DNA of 64,000 nucleotides, from the NCBI RefSeq assembly GCF_033118175.1, contig NC_083703.1:82551001-82615000 (forward strand). The letters run 5' to 3'. Within the stretch, counting starts at the first letter, position 1. Each line of letters opens with the position of its first letter. Positions 53,216 to 64,000 of the stretch are shown in pieces. The stretch is from Dama dama (Eukaryota > Chordata > Mammalia > Artiodactyla > Cervidae). The position numbers and the translations under genes were made by a program. The notes beneath the pieces were generated by a model that was not told where the DNA came from, did no database searches, and saw nothing but the letters and a program-made list of their open reading frames with translations.

Positions 53216-53296
53216 GGAAATTTAGGAGTCAATTAAATGTTCGGATTTTTAAAATCACACAGGATGCACAACAAGCACTCCAACCTGGAAACACTC

Positions 53297-53415
53297 CCAC
53301 CTCCGTCATCACCGGAGAACTACCCCCATCATCGCTGGAGAACCACCCCCGTCATCGCCGGAGAACCACCTCCATCATCACCATCCGTCGGAGAACCACC
53401 TCCGTCATCACTAAA
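53297..53415. repeat. 23-bp minisatellite
   Basis: Units of 'ggagaaccacccccgtcatc' plus 'gcc' start at 53314, 53337 and 53360, with a longer variant of 30 bases before the unit at 53390. CpG-bearing units are interspersed with decayed ones. Confidence 0.9.
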
Positions 53416-54179
53416 GAAAGGCAGCAGGCGAGCAAGCCAGCACTTCGGAGGGGAGACTACCTGAATCTAGTTTTATCTTCATAAGGGAATATGATGAAAG
53501 ATATTTTATATGGGGAAATTAATCTAAGGATCCACATAAATCAAAGTTCAACTGAGTTAAACCCTTTTTTTTTCTAAAAAAATTATCTTTAGGAGAAAAA
53601 TAAGGTATTTTTGAGTAGAAGATTTATTTGTTCATTTACCTAATATGAATTGAGGAACATACATGGATAGGTGCCAGAATACAGTATTTTTTAAAGCTCA
53701 TTTTCAGTGGCATATAGCTGATTAACAATGCTGTGTAGTTTCAGATGAACAGCAAAGGGACTCAGCCATACATATACATGTGTGCATTCTTCCTCAAAGA
53801 TGCAATATTTTTAAAATGGTATTGACTTATAGTGTAGCACGCAAGAGTGCTATTAATAAAAATTGTTGCTTGAATAAGGGATTAAATACAAGTTGATGAT
53901 AAGGTGCTATCTGTGACTGTATACGATGAAAGAGTTTGACCTTTGTCTCAAGCTTCTTGGAGAAAGTGATTTTCAGGTGAAGGTCAGTAGAATGACCACC
54001 AGTTAACTGGGAGAAGGGGTGAGAGGCTGGGGTATTTATATTGAAAAATGAAATCGTTGAACTGCCAAACCTAGCAGTGATTTATAGATCAGATTAAGGA
54101 TTTTGATCTTTGGCCTAAGGTAGGAAATGGTGGAGGAGCTTCCAAAGTCTGTGTTTTGAACCTCCTACTTCCCTCCCCC
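53416..54179. other. No gene; L1 3' UTR fragment (minus) at 53705-53810
   Basis: 'catatagctgattaacaatg', 'gtgtagtttcagatgaacag', 'caaagggactcagccataca' is an inverted L1 3' end like that at 6081-6170. The remainder is unassigned. Confidence 0.6.
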
Positions 54180-54360
54180 AGTTAAGCCCCTCAGTTAGAT
54201 ATAAAATAAGCTGTAAAAATATATTGTAAATCAGGTATTATAGCCACTATTTTTCTAGTAACTATAAATGGAGTATAATCTTTAAAAATTGTGAATCTAT
54301 ATTGTACACCTGTAATTTATATAATATTGTGCAGCAAATATATTTTAAAAAATAGTTCAC
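54180..54360 (+). mobile_element. L1 3' end fragment
   Basis: 'taactataaatggagtataa', 'tctttaaaaattgtgaatct', 'atattgtacacctgtaattt', A-rich end. Confidence 0.7.
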
Positions 54361-54435
54361 AAAAAAAAAGACTTCTTTTAAAAAGTTGTAGTTGATTTAC
54401 AATGTTTCAGGTGTACACCAAAGTGATTCAGTTTT

Positions 54436-55026
54436 ATGTGTGTGTGTGTGTGTCTGTGCGTGTCTGTGTGTGTCTGTGTGTGTGTGTGTCTGTGTGTGTC
54501 TGTGTGTGTCTGCGTGTCTGTGTGTGTGTGTCTGTGTGTGTGTCTGTGTGTGTGTGTGTCTGTGTGTGTGTGTCTGTGTCTCTGTGTGTGTCTGTGTGTG
54601 TGTCTATGTGTGTGTGTGTCTGTGTGTGTGTGTCTGTGTCTGTCTGTGTCTGTGTGTCTGTGTGTGTGTGTGTCTGTGTGTGTGTCTGTGTGTGTCTGTG
54701 TGTCTGTGTGTGTCTGTGTGTGTGTGTCTGTGTGTGTGTGTGTCTGTGTGTGTGTCTGTGTGTGTGTCTGTGTCTCTGTGTGTGTCTGTGTGTGTGTCTA
54801 TGTGTGTGTGTGTCTGTGTGTGTGTGTGTCTGTGTCTGTCTGTGTGTGTGTGTGTCTGTGTGTGTGTGTCTGTGTGTGTGTGTCTGTGTGTGTGTGTGTC
54901 TGTGTGCGTGTCTCTGTGTGTGTCTGTGTGTGTGTCTATGTGTGTGTGTGTGTGTGTGTGTCTGTGTGTGTCTGTGTCTGTGTGTGTATCTGTGTGTGTG
55001 TGTATCTGTGTGTGTGTGTGTGTGCA
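54436..55026. repeat. TG/TGTC compound microsatellite, about 590 bp
   Basis: (TG)n broken by TC every 8-16 bases, with local block repeats. For example, the 'tgtgtctctgtgtgtgtctg' neighbourhood with 'tgtctatgtg' recurs near 54570, 54775 and 54915. Frames of more than 200 codons are artefacts of a stop-free repeat. Confidence 0.97.
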
Positions 55027-55032
55027 CACACG

Positions 55033-55253
55033 CCATGTTCTTAGTCATGTCTGACTCTTTGGGATCCCATGGATTGCAGCCCGTCAGGTTCTTCTGTCCA
55101 TGGAATTTTCCAGGCAAAAATACTGGAGTGGGTTGTCATTTCCTCCTCCAGGGGATCTTCCGGATCCAGGGATAGAATTCGCATCTCCTGTGTCTCCTGC
55201 ATTGCAGGTGGATTCTTGTGGATTCTTTACTCACTGAGCCGTCAGGGCAGCCC
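55033..55253 (-). mobile_element. Bov-tA SINE
   Basis: 'ttagtcatgtctgactcttt', 'ctgtccatggaattttccag', 'cctgcattgcaggtggattc', end 'gagccgtcagggcagccc'. It has a 10-bp internal duplication 'gtggattctt' near 55208-55227. Confidence 0.9.
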
Positions 55254-55395
55254 ACACACATATAAAATATACATATAAAATCTATTCCTTTTCACACTCT
55301 TTTCCAACATAGGTCAGTACAAGATATTGAGTGTAGCTCCCTGTGCCCTACTGTAGGTCCTTGTTGTTAATCTATTTTATACACAGCACTGAAAA

Positions 55396-55789
55396 AGCCT
55401 GTCTTTTGAAAAGATCATTCTGGCTGCTATTTAGAGATGGATTCCAAAGTGGGTGCAGGACAGCATGTGCTGCATGGAAGCGAGATTAGCTGGAAGTTCA
55501 CGATCTGGTCAGGTGAGAGATGCTGGCGTTTAGACAGAGTAGGACCCAGTAGGATCTGGACAGAGCTGAACAGATTTGAGTGACAGTGGGGGGTTTAAAC
55601 TAGCCCCTATTAAATGAGTAAACCAAAATAGATCAGAGCCCTTCGAGCAACGGCATGTGTGATGAAAGTGCAGAACCACTGTACAGTTTTGTTACCGAGG
55701 CCATGCCACTAACAATCTTATTGACCACTTTTCGGAAGTGATGACTAAATCACCAACCCCTAGCCAGTTGTCTCAAATTGTAAAGTCAT
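55396..55789. other. No gene seen
   Basis: 390 bases of unassigned DNA. Confidence 0.45.
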
Positions 55790-55996
55790 TCTTTTTTTTT
55801 TTTTTTTTTTTAAGATTTTCTTCTTTGGTGTGAATCATTTTCCTTATTGAATTTGTTACAGTATTGCTTCTGTTTTATATTTTGGCTTTCTGGCCACGAG
55901 ACATGTGGGATCTTCGCTCCCCAACCAGGAACTGACCCTGCACCCCCTGCATCGGGAGGAGGAGTCCTCACCTCGGGGCCTCCGGGAAGTCCTGTA
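55790..55996 (-). mobile_element. CHR-2-like SINE
   Basis: Poly(T) start, 'ttattgaatttgttacagta', 'ttgcttctgttttatatttt', 'gtgggatcttcgctccccaa', 'ggcctccgggaagtcc'. Same long form as 632-838, opposite strand. Confidence 0.85.
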
Positions 55997-56117
55997 AGGT
56001 CATTCTTTAACTGAGACCAGAAAAGGCGCTTGTTGTCCATGATTGCTCATCTCAGAATTTTCAGTACAACCATGTCAAGGAAGCCCTTTTGCGCTGATCC
56101 AGGGCGAGGGTCAGACT

Positions 56118-56300
56118 GGGCTTTCTGTGTTACTCGCAGTCGTGTCTGACTCTCCAATCCCAGGGACTGTGCCCCGCCAGGCTCCTCTGTCCATGGGATT
56201 CCCCAGGCAAGAAGACTGCTGGGGGTTGCCGATTCCTCCTCCAGGGGATCTTCCTGACCCAGTGGTCGAACCCAGGCGGGTGCTTTACCATCTGAGCTAG
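56118..56300 (-). mobile_element. Bov-tA SINE, with a short deletion in the head
   Basis: 'tactcgcagtcgtgtctgac', 'ctgtccatgggattccccag', 'ctgacccagtggtcgaaccc', 'gctttaccatctgagctag'. Confidence 0.87.
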
Positions 56301-57387
56301 GGGGTGGCAGACTAGACTTGACTCGGCAGAATTTCCCCATTGCACAGGTACTGAAGGCAGGATATTTGCACTTGTAGGGGGAAAATCAAGGCATGGCTTT
56401 ATTTTTTTTTCATTATTTGTTACAAGTCAGGTTAAAGCTTGACATTCTGTTTGTCAAGTGGTAGAAATCAATCTAGTTCTAGAATCTTGTACCTTAATCC
56501 ATGCATAATAAATTTTTATAAAGTTGACTAAGGAGTGGGACATTATTCAGGAAAAAAAAAAAAAAGATGTTTAATTAAACATTACCAAAAGAAGTTGGGA
56601 ACTCTCTAAGTGGCAATTAAGTGCCACATGGTTTTTTAATCTAGGTTGAGCTAGCAATTCTAAAGCCAGAGGGTTTTAAACATTAGCATGGGAGTCATCT
56701 CCCAGTGATCCTGAGTCCAGACCTGAAATGGGACTCAGGAGTCTTTTAAAACCTTCAGCTGAACACAAGGAAATAGCAGATGGTTTAAACAGGTCAAATA
56801 GTGACTCTATATGAAACACAAAGCAGGGTATAAAAACACGAGACAAACACAAGCACCTCTGAAAACCATCCACCAGAGCAGGCGAGTTCTTGTTTCCCAG
56901 GATTGCTGTAACTCATCCTTTCCGAAGGTGAGTGTTTTCTGAGCATTCTACCTGCTTCCACTAAAATTCTCTACATTGTTACATACACTCCACTCTCCTC
57001 CATAAACTCCATCCTGTTGTGGATACACCTTTGAAGAGAAACTTTTTTACTCTTGACTAGAACCAACATTTCCTGCAGGGACTATGGGTTTAGGAACAGA
57101 GATACTTTTAACTAAAGAATTTAGAAATGGCAGCTAAATCAGTGTCCAGTAACCCCCACTTAACCTGTGATCTACAGGAGTGTGCTGGCTCCAGCCCACA
57201 CCCCAAAACAATGGTAAAAAGGTTTCCTCAAGAGTGAAAAAGCAGGGAAAAATTGAGAAATATTTGAAGGTTAATGGACAAAATGAACTATGTATAAGAA
57301 TAAACTACCAGTTTGTTAGAAAATATCAGTTAATAGACGGCAATCTAGTTGAATTTCTTAGAAATGATCATGTCCTACAGGAAAAGA
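56301..57387. other. No gene seen; 1.1 kb repeat-poor
   Basis: A poly(A) at 56552-56565 is the only simple repeat. Open frames are below 80 codons. Confidence 0.45.
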
Positions 57388-57520
57388 CAGGGACTTCTCT
57401 GACAGTCCAGTGACTAAGATCGCCGTTCAAAGCAGGAATTGCAGGTTCAGTCCCTGGTCGGGGAACTGAGATCCCACGTGCCACTGGGTGCAGCCAAAAA
57501 TAAGTAAATAAATAAACACA
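57388..57520 (+). mobile_element. CHR-type SINE
   Basis: 'gggacttctctgacagtcca', 'gttcagtccctggtcgggga', 'cacgtgccactgggtgcagc', tail (AAAT)n. Confidence 0.87.
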
Positions 57521-57954
57521 ACATTCTAAGTTAATTCTACATCAATTTTTTTTTTTTAATTTAAGAAAGACGATAATAGAGAGCAGAGGTTAAAAACATG
57601 GTCCATACCCTCGCCACCCTAGTCAAATATATGACCTGGCATTTGATAATATCTTTAAACTTCACATCTTTTATAGGTAAAATATGAGCTTTGAAATGAT
57701 GATATCTGACAAAACATCTGTGAAGATTAAATGAGACTTTTTAACTTTTTAAATTATTGTCCATCATAGGTTATTGCAAGATATTTACTCTGGTTCCCCA
57801 TGCTATATAGTAAATCTTTGTTGCTTGTTGTATATCTCTTTTTTAATTAGAAATCTAGCATTCTATTTATACTAAGTCAAACAAGTTGAATCAAAATGTC
57901 ATAAAAGTTTTAGTTAGGCAAAAATTTAAAAGTTTTCTAAAATGTATATATTAT

Positions 57955-57985
<31 letters not shown>

Positions 57986-58504
57986 AGCTTTTCTACTACA
58001 AAAGGCTTGAGGAAGAACATCAAAAAAAAAGAGAGAGATGGAAATATTGGAGAACATGAATTAAATGAAATGGGGCCACTGAATATGAAATAGAAAAAGT
58101 GAAACAAACTAAATAAGAGTCAAAAATCATGTAGCCCAGTTGTTTTTAAACATGACTGCTCATTATAAACATATTTGGAGCTCTGGAGTAAAAAAGCAAT
58201 ACTGAGCATTTGCATTATTCAAAAAAATTCAAGATAATTCTGATATGCATCTGGATTTTAAAAGTGATTACAGGTTTTTCTATTAGATCCTAGTTTTGGT
58301 GATATAGAGCTCTATTATTTTTCTGTTGACCGATCATGATACAATGATATTAAGTGAGTAATAGTTACATAATCACAATAGTAAAAGATGTTTATCAGTT
58401 TTCACAATCAATAGCCGACAAAAAATAAAAGACAGTTGCAAGCCACAATGTGAATATGATTAACTTAACAACATAAAATAATTACATACAATGGGGGGTG
58501 GATC
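57521..58504. other. No gene; L1 3' UTR fragment (minus) 57745-57845 and (CA)n 57957-57985
   Basis: 'catcataggttattgcaaga', 'catgctatatagtaaatctt' is an inverted L1 3' UTR piece. A pure (AC)n of about 14 units follows. The rest is A/T-rich and unassigned. Confidence 0.6.
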
Positions 58505-59952
58505 AAGCAGAGAGAGGTGGTGAGTAGGTGCATGCACGCAGGTGTTTCATCCTCCAGCCAGTCTGTCTTTGGGTTGGTGCTTTTACTCCATTTACATTTA
58601 AGGTAATTATCAATATGTATGACCCTATTAATGCTTCCTTAATTGTTTGGAGTTTATTTTCTGTAGGTAGGGCTTTTCCTTCTCTGTTTGCTGTCTAGAG
58701 AAGTTCCTTTAGCATTTGTTGTAAAGCTGGTTTGTGGTGCTGAATTCTCTTAACTTTTGCTTGTCTGGAAAGCTTTTGATTTCTGCATCAAATCTGAAGG
58801 AGAGTCTTGCTGAGTAGAGTATTCTTGGTTGTAGGTTCTTCCCTTTCTTCACTTTAAATATATCATGCCATTCCCTTCTGGCTTGTAGAGTTTCTGTTGA
58901 GAAATCAGCTGAGAGCCTGATAGGAGTTCCCTTGTATGTTATTTTTCATTTATACCTGTTGCTTTTAATATTTTATCTCTGTCTTATTTTTTGTCATTTG
59001 GATTACTTTGCGTCTCAGTGTGCTCCTCCTTGGGTTTATCCTGCCTGGGACTCTGTGCTTCCGGGACGTGGTTGACTGATTGCTCTCCCACGTTCAGGAA
59101 GTTTTCAGCTGTCAGCTCTTCACATCTTTTCTCAGATCCTTCCTCTCTCTTCTCCTTCTGGGACCCCTGTAACGGGAGTGTTGGCCCCAGAGGCCTCCGA
59201 GGCCGTCTTCATTTCTTTGCATTGTTTTCTATATTCAGTTCTGTGGAGTGATTTCCACCCTTCTGTCCTCCAGCTCAATTGTCCCTTCTTCTGCCTCAGT
59301 TGTCCTGCTATGGATTCCTTCTAGTGTTTTATTCATCTGTTTGTTCTTTAGTTCTTCTAGGTCTTTGGCAAACATTTCCTGCATCTTCTCAATCTTTGCC
59401 TCCATTCTTTTCTCGAGATCCTGGATCATCTTCACAATCATTATTCTGATTTTCTTTCTTTCTTTCTTTCTTTTTCCTGGAAGGTTGCCTATCTCTACCT
59501 CATTTTGTTGTTTTTCTGGGATTTTATCTTGTCTCATCATGTGGGACTTAACTTTCTGCTTTTCATTGTGATTAACTTTCTGTAATATGGTTTTTGTTTT
59601 AGCCACTGTGAGACTGTGCTTCTTCTGTCTGCCCTCTGATGGATGAGGCTAAGAGGCCTGTGTAAGCCTCTTGATGGGAGGGACTGGAATGGGAAAAACT
59701 GGGTCTTGCTCTGGTGAGCAGGGTCTTGCTCAGTAAAGCTTTAATTCAATTATCTCCTGATGGGTGGGGTTGCACTCCCTCCTGGTGGGAGTTAAGTCAA
59801 GAGGAAGTCTTTGTCTTTGGACATGGGGTATCTTTCTGTGGAGGGCTCCAGCATCCTCCTGTTGATGGTTGCTCAGCAGTTAGTTGCAATTTTCTGCTCT
59901 CACAGGAGGAGGTGTGCACACATGGTTCTACTCTGCCATCTTGAACCGGAAC
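58505..59952 (-). mobile_element. L1 5' end: 5' UTR, ORF1, start of ORF2; 3' part missing
   Basis: The minus strand begins with 'ggttcaagatggcagagtag' (YY1-like motif at 59935-59943), then a 5' UTR to 59607. Next is an ORF1 N-terminus of 123 codons (59235-59606: MAKTKTILQ..., coiled-coil heptads, MIVKMIQDLEKRMEAKIEK), then a broken ORF1 C-terminal region with QARREW-like and 'ctcagcaagactctccttca' sequence (58840-58900). At about 58560-58625 it reaches ORF2 codons LNVNG-like. It stops near 58505. Most L1 copies lose the 5' end; this one keeps it and lacks about 4 kb of 3' sequence. Confidence 0.88.
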
Positions 59953-60418
59953 TTAAAGGAGATACTGATCACAATATCCTTAGACATTGCAAATTTCATT
60001 TGAATGTTTGATATCTTTATTTTTAACTTAAAGGCTAATAACATTAAAAAATCAATGTCTTTCCTATATGCTTTTTTAATCAATTAAATTTTATTATAGA
60101 AAAGATTATATTTGCATATCAAATATCCAGGAATAAACTTAATTTAAAACTTCAAGGCTATTTAAGAAGAAATCATAAGGCTTTACTGAAGAGACCTTAA
60201 GATGAAAAAGTTCAATACTGCAAATCTATGCATTCTTCCAAAATTAATAATTAATTTTACCAGTATTAATTCAGTAAGATTCCCATAAAGCCCCCATGGT
60301 ATGTCTTTTAGAACTTGAGAGATTGATTTTAAAGTTCAACTGAAAGAGGAATTATAGGAGAAGCATGCAAAATTATTTTGATAAGGAAAAAGAACTTAGC
60401 TTACTAGAATCAGCATAT
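59953..60418. other. No gene seen
   Basis: 465 bases of A/T-rich unassigned DNA. Confidence 0.45.
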
Positions 60419-60728
60419 ATTATGTTAAAGTCACTCAATCGTGTTTGACTGTTTGTCATCCCTTAGACTGCAGCTTGCCAGGCTCCTCTGTCCATGGAAT
60501 TCTCCAGGTCAGAATATTGGAGTGGGTAGCCATATCTTTCTCCAGGGGAATCTTCCCAACCCAGGAATTGAACTCAGGTCTATCACATTGCAGGCAGATT
60601 CTTTACCATCTGAGCCACCAGGGAAGCCCAGGAATACTGGAGTAGGTAGCTTATTCCTTCTACAGGGGATCTTCCTGACTGAGGAATCAAAGCAGGGCCT
60701 CCTGCATTGCAGGCAGATTATGTTAAAG
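60419..60728 (-). mobile_element. Dimeric Bov-tA SINE with 12-bp target-site duplication
   Basis: A minus-strand Bov-A body plus a tRNA head (60431-60630) is followed by a second, head-derived segment (60631-60716). Direct repeats attatgttaaag at 60419-60430 and 60717-60728 flank the whole unit, so it inserted as one dimer. Confidence 0.9.
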
Positions 60729-61095
60729 CCCCAGTATTTAGCAGTATGATAACTGATGCAGGAAAAAGTATATACAAATATTTTAATTTAATTCCTCATC
60801 TGCACCTAAAACAAAACAGGAGTCTAATATAAAGTTTATATAATATTTGGCCCCCAACTTTTGATGTCATCAAACTATCCTACAGAAATATGCCTTGTGA
60901 TGCATTAAGATACTTACAAAGATATTTATTATGTCATTATTTGTCCTTGTACAAAACTGGAAAAATCTAAGTGTCTATGAATAAGTGACATCTGAGCCCA
61001 AAAATAACCTGTCTAACTGGATATCACTTCATGTAGGTGAAATCTCTTCCCAACCTTTTAACACCTGACAAAGTTTAACACTAACAAATTCTTGT
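60729..61095. other. No gene seen
   Basis: 370 bases of unassigned DNA. Confidence 0.45.
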
Positions 61096-61290
61096 AATGG
61101 TGATGATACATATTTATTGAGCTCATACTAAGTTCTAGGCACTTTGCTTATTTTTCACTATCCCATTATGTATCACAAAAAGCCCATGAGCTGGACCTGG
61201 ATGATACCATTATTATTCCCAGTTTATGAATGAGGAAATCAACATTCAGAAAAATTAAGCTGGTTGCTGAGGGTCATGCACACAGGACTC
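61096..61290 (+). mobile_element. MIR SINE relic
   Basis: 'catatttattgagctcatac', 'aagttctaggcactttgctt', 'attattattcccagtttatg', 'ttgctgagggtcatgcac': the MIR core and 3' end in order. Confidence 0.8.
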
Positions 61291-61375
61291 ATGAGAAAGC
61301 CAGCCTAGTATCAAGCAACGCTCAGTACTGCCTCTTGCCCCCAAAGAAAAATAGCATTTATAAAAAGCACTAATT

Positions 61376-61609
61376 AAACTTCTTGATGGGGACTTTCCTT
61401 GTGTCTCAGATGGTAAAGCGTCTACCTGCAATGCAGGAGACCTGGGTTCGATCCCTGGGTTGGGAAGATCCCCTGGAGAAGGAAATGGCAACCCACTCCA
61501 GTATTCTTGCCTGGAAAATCCCATTGACGGAGGAGCCTGGTAGGCTACAGTCCATGGGGTTGCAAAGAGTCAGACATGACTAAGGGACTTCACTTCACTT
61601 CAAACTTCT
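61376..61609 (+). mobile_element. Bov-tA SINE with intact pol III boxes and target-site duplication
   Basis: Direct repeats aaacttct at 61376-61383 and 61602-61609. Head with B box gggttcgatccct (61443-61455) and A-box-like 'ctcagatggtaaagcg'. Body ends in (cacttcactt). One of the best-preserved SINEs here. Confidence 0.93.
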
Positions 61610-61932
61610 GAACTTAGATCTTGAATCACCCTCATACATCAGAGCTTGATGTTTTATTAAAATATGCTGAGTTCTGACCTCTGGAGATAATATTGTTTCC
61701 TATGATCACCATTCCTATGAGATTCTACTGAGAAAATACATCACCCATTTTTCTTAAAATGCACACGTTACCTACAGAAAATGTTTAATACTATGCTATC
61801 TTGTATTATTAGTGATTCTTCCATATATAAGTTCATATTTATATTTGAACCACACATCTCATATTTCATTGTAATTCTTGCAACAAAGAACATGAGTAAA
61901 CTACTCAAACATATATGATCATAGTGATAATA
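61610..61932. other. No gene seen
   Basis: 320 bases of unassigned DNA. Confidence 0.45.
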
Positions 61933-62245
61933 AAGGCTTCCCTCATAACTCAGTTGGTAAAGAATGTGCCTGCAGTGCAGGAGACCCCAGTTCAATTCCT
62001 GGGTCGGGAAGATCCACTGGAGAAGGGATAGGCTACCCACCTCAGTATCCTTGGGCTTCCCTTGTGGCTCAGCTGGTAAAGAATCCACCTGCCATGTGGG
62101 AGACCTGGGTTCAATCCCTGGGTATGGAAGACCCACTGGACAAGGGATAGGCTATCCACTCCAGTATTCTGGCCTGGAGAATTCCGTGGACTGTATAGTC
62201 CATGGGGTCGCAAACAGTCGGACCTGACTGAGCGACTTTCACAGA
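61933..62245 (+). mobile_element. Dimeric Bov-tA SINE, full length
   Basis: The first tRNA head (61933-62050) ends 'cacctcagtatcctt', then a second head (62053-62165) leads into the Bov-A body ('tattctggcctggagaattc', 'tccatggggtcgcaaacagt', 'cctgactgagcgactttcac'). A short (ATG)n follows. Confidence 0.92.
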
Positions 62246-63973
62246 GAGATAATGATGATGATGACAAACAGCCGACATTTTATGTCAAGTTCCTTTCTCT
62301 CTAGAGGCAGATTCAGAACAAAGTTATGATGATGGAAAAATAAGTAAGTGTGGAAAACATTCTCAGTTCTTTCCTTTTTCCTAAAATTTCGCTCACTCTG
62401 CTTGTAACATGACTGTCCCATGTGTAGGGCATCGAGTTTTAGTTTTCCACTGTTCCATCTCTTGGAGAGACAAAAGTGGACATGTATTAGTTTCTTATTT
62501 CAATTACAGTTTATCATAAGACATGTTGCTGCTGCCACCAAACCAAGAAATTGGTTTTACCCTGATTCTCATATGCTGATTTGAAATGTCTTTGGCACAT
62601 TTTGTTTCTATAATAATTTCACTACCTGCAACCTCTCCCAATCTCAAAGTAAAAGCAATTTGGTCATATTATGCAGATTTGCTTTCTCATGGGTTTTAAT
62701 ATCCAGTTAGTGTTTTGGGGTTTTCTCTACAACAAGGGTTAAACATGCTGAATATGTATAAATTCTGCTCTTTTACTAGTTAATACAATGTAATCCAAAG
62801 CTATTACTGGCCTAATCGGGTTTATTTGTGCCTTGGCTTAAGGTCTAGAATATAGCACACTTAAAGGTCTGAACACAGTGAGGTTAATTATGCTTAAAAC
62901 CTGCCAAGCAGCTGGTTTTAGGTCCATTACACACATATACAGACACACCATGAGGAAAAAGAACCAAAGAAATTCTTCCAAGGAGAAGTGAAATCACACC
63001 TTCCTTCTTAAGTCTGTGCGTCATTGGAGCACAGATTTTTAGCACAGCCCTGGTTTCCTTCCCTTCTCACAAGGCAGTTTTCTGCCAAATTATTTGTCCT
63101 CAAGGGCTATTCAGCTGACAATCCTGTGCTCACAAAGACTCCCTAGTGCCTATAAAATTAAATATGAGCTCCTCACTCTGGCTTTTGAGAATTCTCTAAT
63201 TTGAGCCCAACTTATCCACACAGTGGCATCTTCCTCTGGCCCACTTCATGATGTTTACCGTCATGATGACTGGTTGATTATCGTACACTCAGGCAACTTG
63301 TTTCTGAGCCACCGCTAATGCCCACACTGTCCCACACTGCCCTAAAAGACTTTGGCATCCTCTCTTGCTCTCGGTTCCAGAGGATTGTGGCAGGTATCTG
63401 CAGGAGAGGGAGACCCCCAAGGACACAGGCCTTTGGGTCCTGGAGACTCAGAGGGGAGCCCAGCGTCACTGGGCTGAGCAGAACTCCAACAGGCTGCCTT
63501 CTGTGTCAGTCTATTTGTCTCATATGTACAATTTCCAACAGTGACGATTGAATGGATTCCATTGTTCACCATAAGTTATAAAACTTTCTTACTGGAATGG
63601 TATGTTATCAAGGAGCCTCAGGGGCAGTTAACTTCTCTATGGTCCAGACTGTCACAGATCTCTAGCTCGTGCATCCATCCTTTACCACCATGGGTCGTGG
63701 CCACATGACCGGGCTTGGAGAGCAGAGCAGACAGGGCTGAGTGCAGATCAGCACTCAGGACCCGACCAGATCAGACCAGGAGAGCACGCCCGAGTCACGG
63801 CAGGTCCTGGACACCGACAGGCTCCTTTCTGTGGAGCCCCCTTTCAGGTCTTTGAATCCCCCAGACAGATAACAACTCTGCCTTATTTATTAAGACACAG
63901 AGCAGGAGAGCATGGCCACACACTCAACAGAATGTTTGGGGGACATTCATTCATAAAAATGAATGAACCATTC
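62246..63973. other. Repeat-poor 1.7 kb; probable L2 relic at 63120-63260; no gene seen
   Basis: 'gactccctagtgcctataaa', 'attaaatatgagctcctcac', 'tctggcttttgagaattctc' matches the L2 3' region in order. The rest shows no repeat and no coding signal. The last 400 bases before the window end are slightly GC richer. Confidence 0.5.
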
Positions 63974-64000
63974 AGTTCAGTTCAGTTCAGTTGCTCACTT
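63974..64000 (-). mobile_element. Start of a BovB or Bov-A element cut by the window end
   Basis: (TTCAG)n then 'ttgctcactt', as at the 3' tails of the minus-strand BovB copies at 29213 and 33391. The rest lies outside the window. Confidence 0.65.

Larger units (their letters stand above)
54372..55395 (-). mobile_element. L1 3' UTR interrupted by a TG array and a SINE
   Basis: The left part 'tgtagttgatttacaatgtt' and 'caggtgtacaccaaagtgat' (54386-54426) and the right part 'acaagatattgagtgtagct' and 'gtaggtccttgttgttaatc' (55320-55371) are neighbouring segments of one inverted L1 3' UTR. Between them lie 590 bases of TG repeat and a Bov-tA. Confidence 0.75.

Noticed and set aside
52869..53225. 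118-codon plus and 111-codon minus frames as a host gene exon
   Set aside because: No domain or splice context can be supported. Kept only as a CpG-rich region of interest.

Overview
The window looks like nuclear DNA of a ruminant, most probably a bovid. The diagnostic signal is its repeat set: Pecora-specific tRNA-headed SINEs (Bov-tA, Bov-A, Bov-A2), cetartiodactyl CHR-type tRNA-Glu SINEs, BovB (RTE-clade) LINEs ending in short CTGAA/TTCAG-type tails, and an artiodactyl L1. I found no host protein-coding gene that I can support: no spliceable conserved exons, no domain outside transposons, and no prokaryotic-style operons. The longest open frames are transposon proteins or translations of tandem repeats.

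Layout. 1-18065: intergenic DNA with scattered SINEs, a 2-kb internally deleted BovB (6171-8150), a 650-bp TG/TGTC array (3937-4592), and a decayed tRNA-Pro(UGG)-like gene (17040-17111). 18066-23873: a full-length, nearly intact L1 (5' UTR, ORF1, ORF2 with one frame break, 3' UTR, poly(A)) between perfect 15-bp target-site duplications. 24045-24574: a Bov-tA SINE split by a CpG-rich 350-bp segment. 27457-28395: a 5'-inverted L1 whose 3' part carries a 39-bp minisatellite. 28800-36900: SINEs, BovB copies, an MLT1-like LTR and a MIR. 36900-50000: mostly SINEs in otherwise unremarkable DNA. 51370-52535: a rearranged BovB that keeps part of its RT. 52880-53215: a second CpG-rich stretch. 54372-55395: an L1 3' UTR carrying a second TG array and a SINE. 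58505-59952: an L1 5' end (5' UTR, ORF1, first codons of ORF2) lacking its 3' part. The rest is SINEs, MIR/L2 relics and repeat-poor DNA.

How the parts relate: the L1 machinery (ORF1p, ORF2p) is the established driver of poly(A)-tailed insertions, and BovB RT is considered the driver of Bov-A/Bov-tA SINEs, whose body shares sequence with the BovB 3' end. The window is therefore a layered record of these two retrotransposition systems. The two CpG-rich stretches and the tRNA relic are the main things that the repeats do not explain. I saw no convincing new biological system. Family names are from memory of consensus sequences, and all borders are approximate to about 10-20 bases unless a target-site duplication fixes them.
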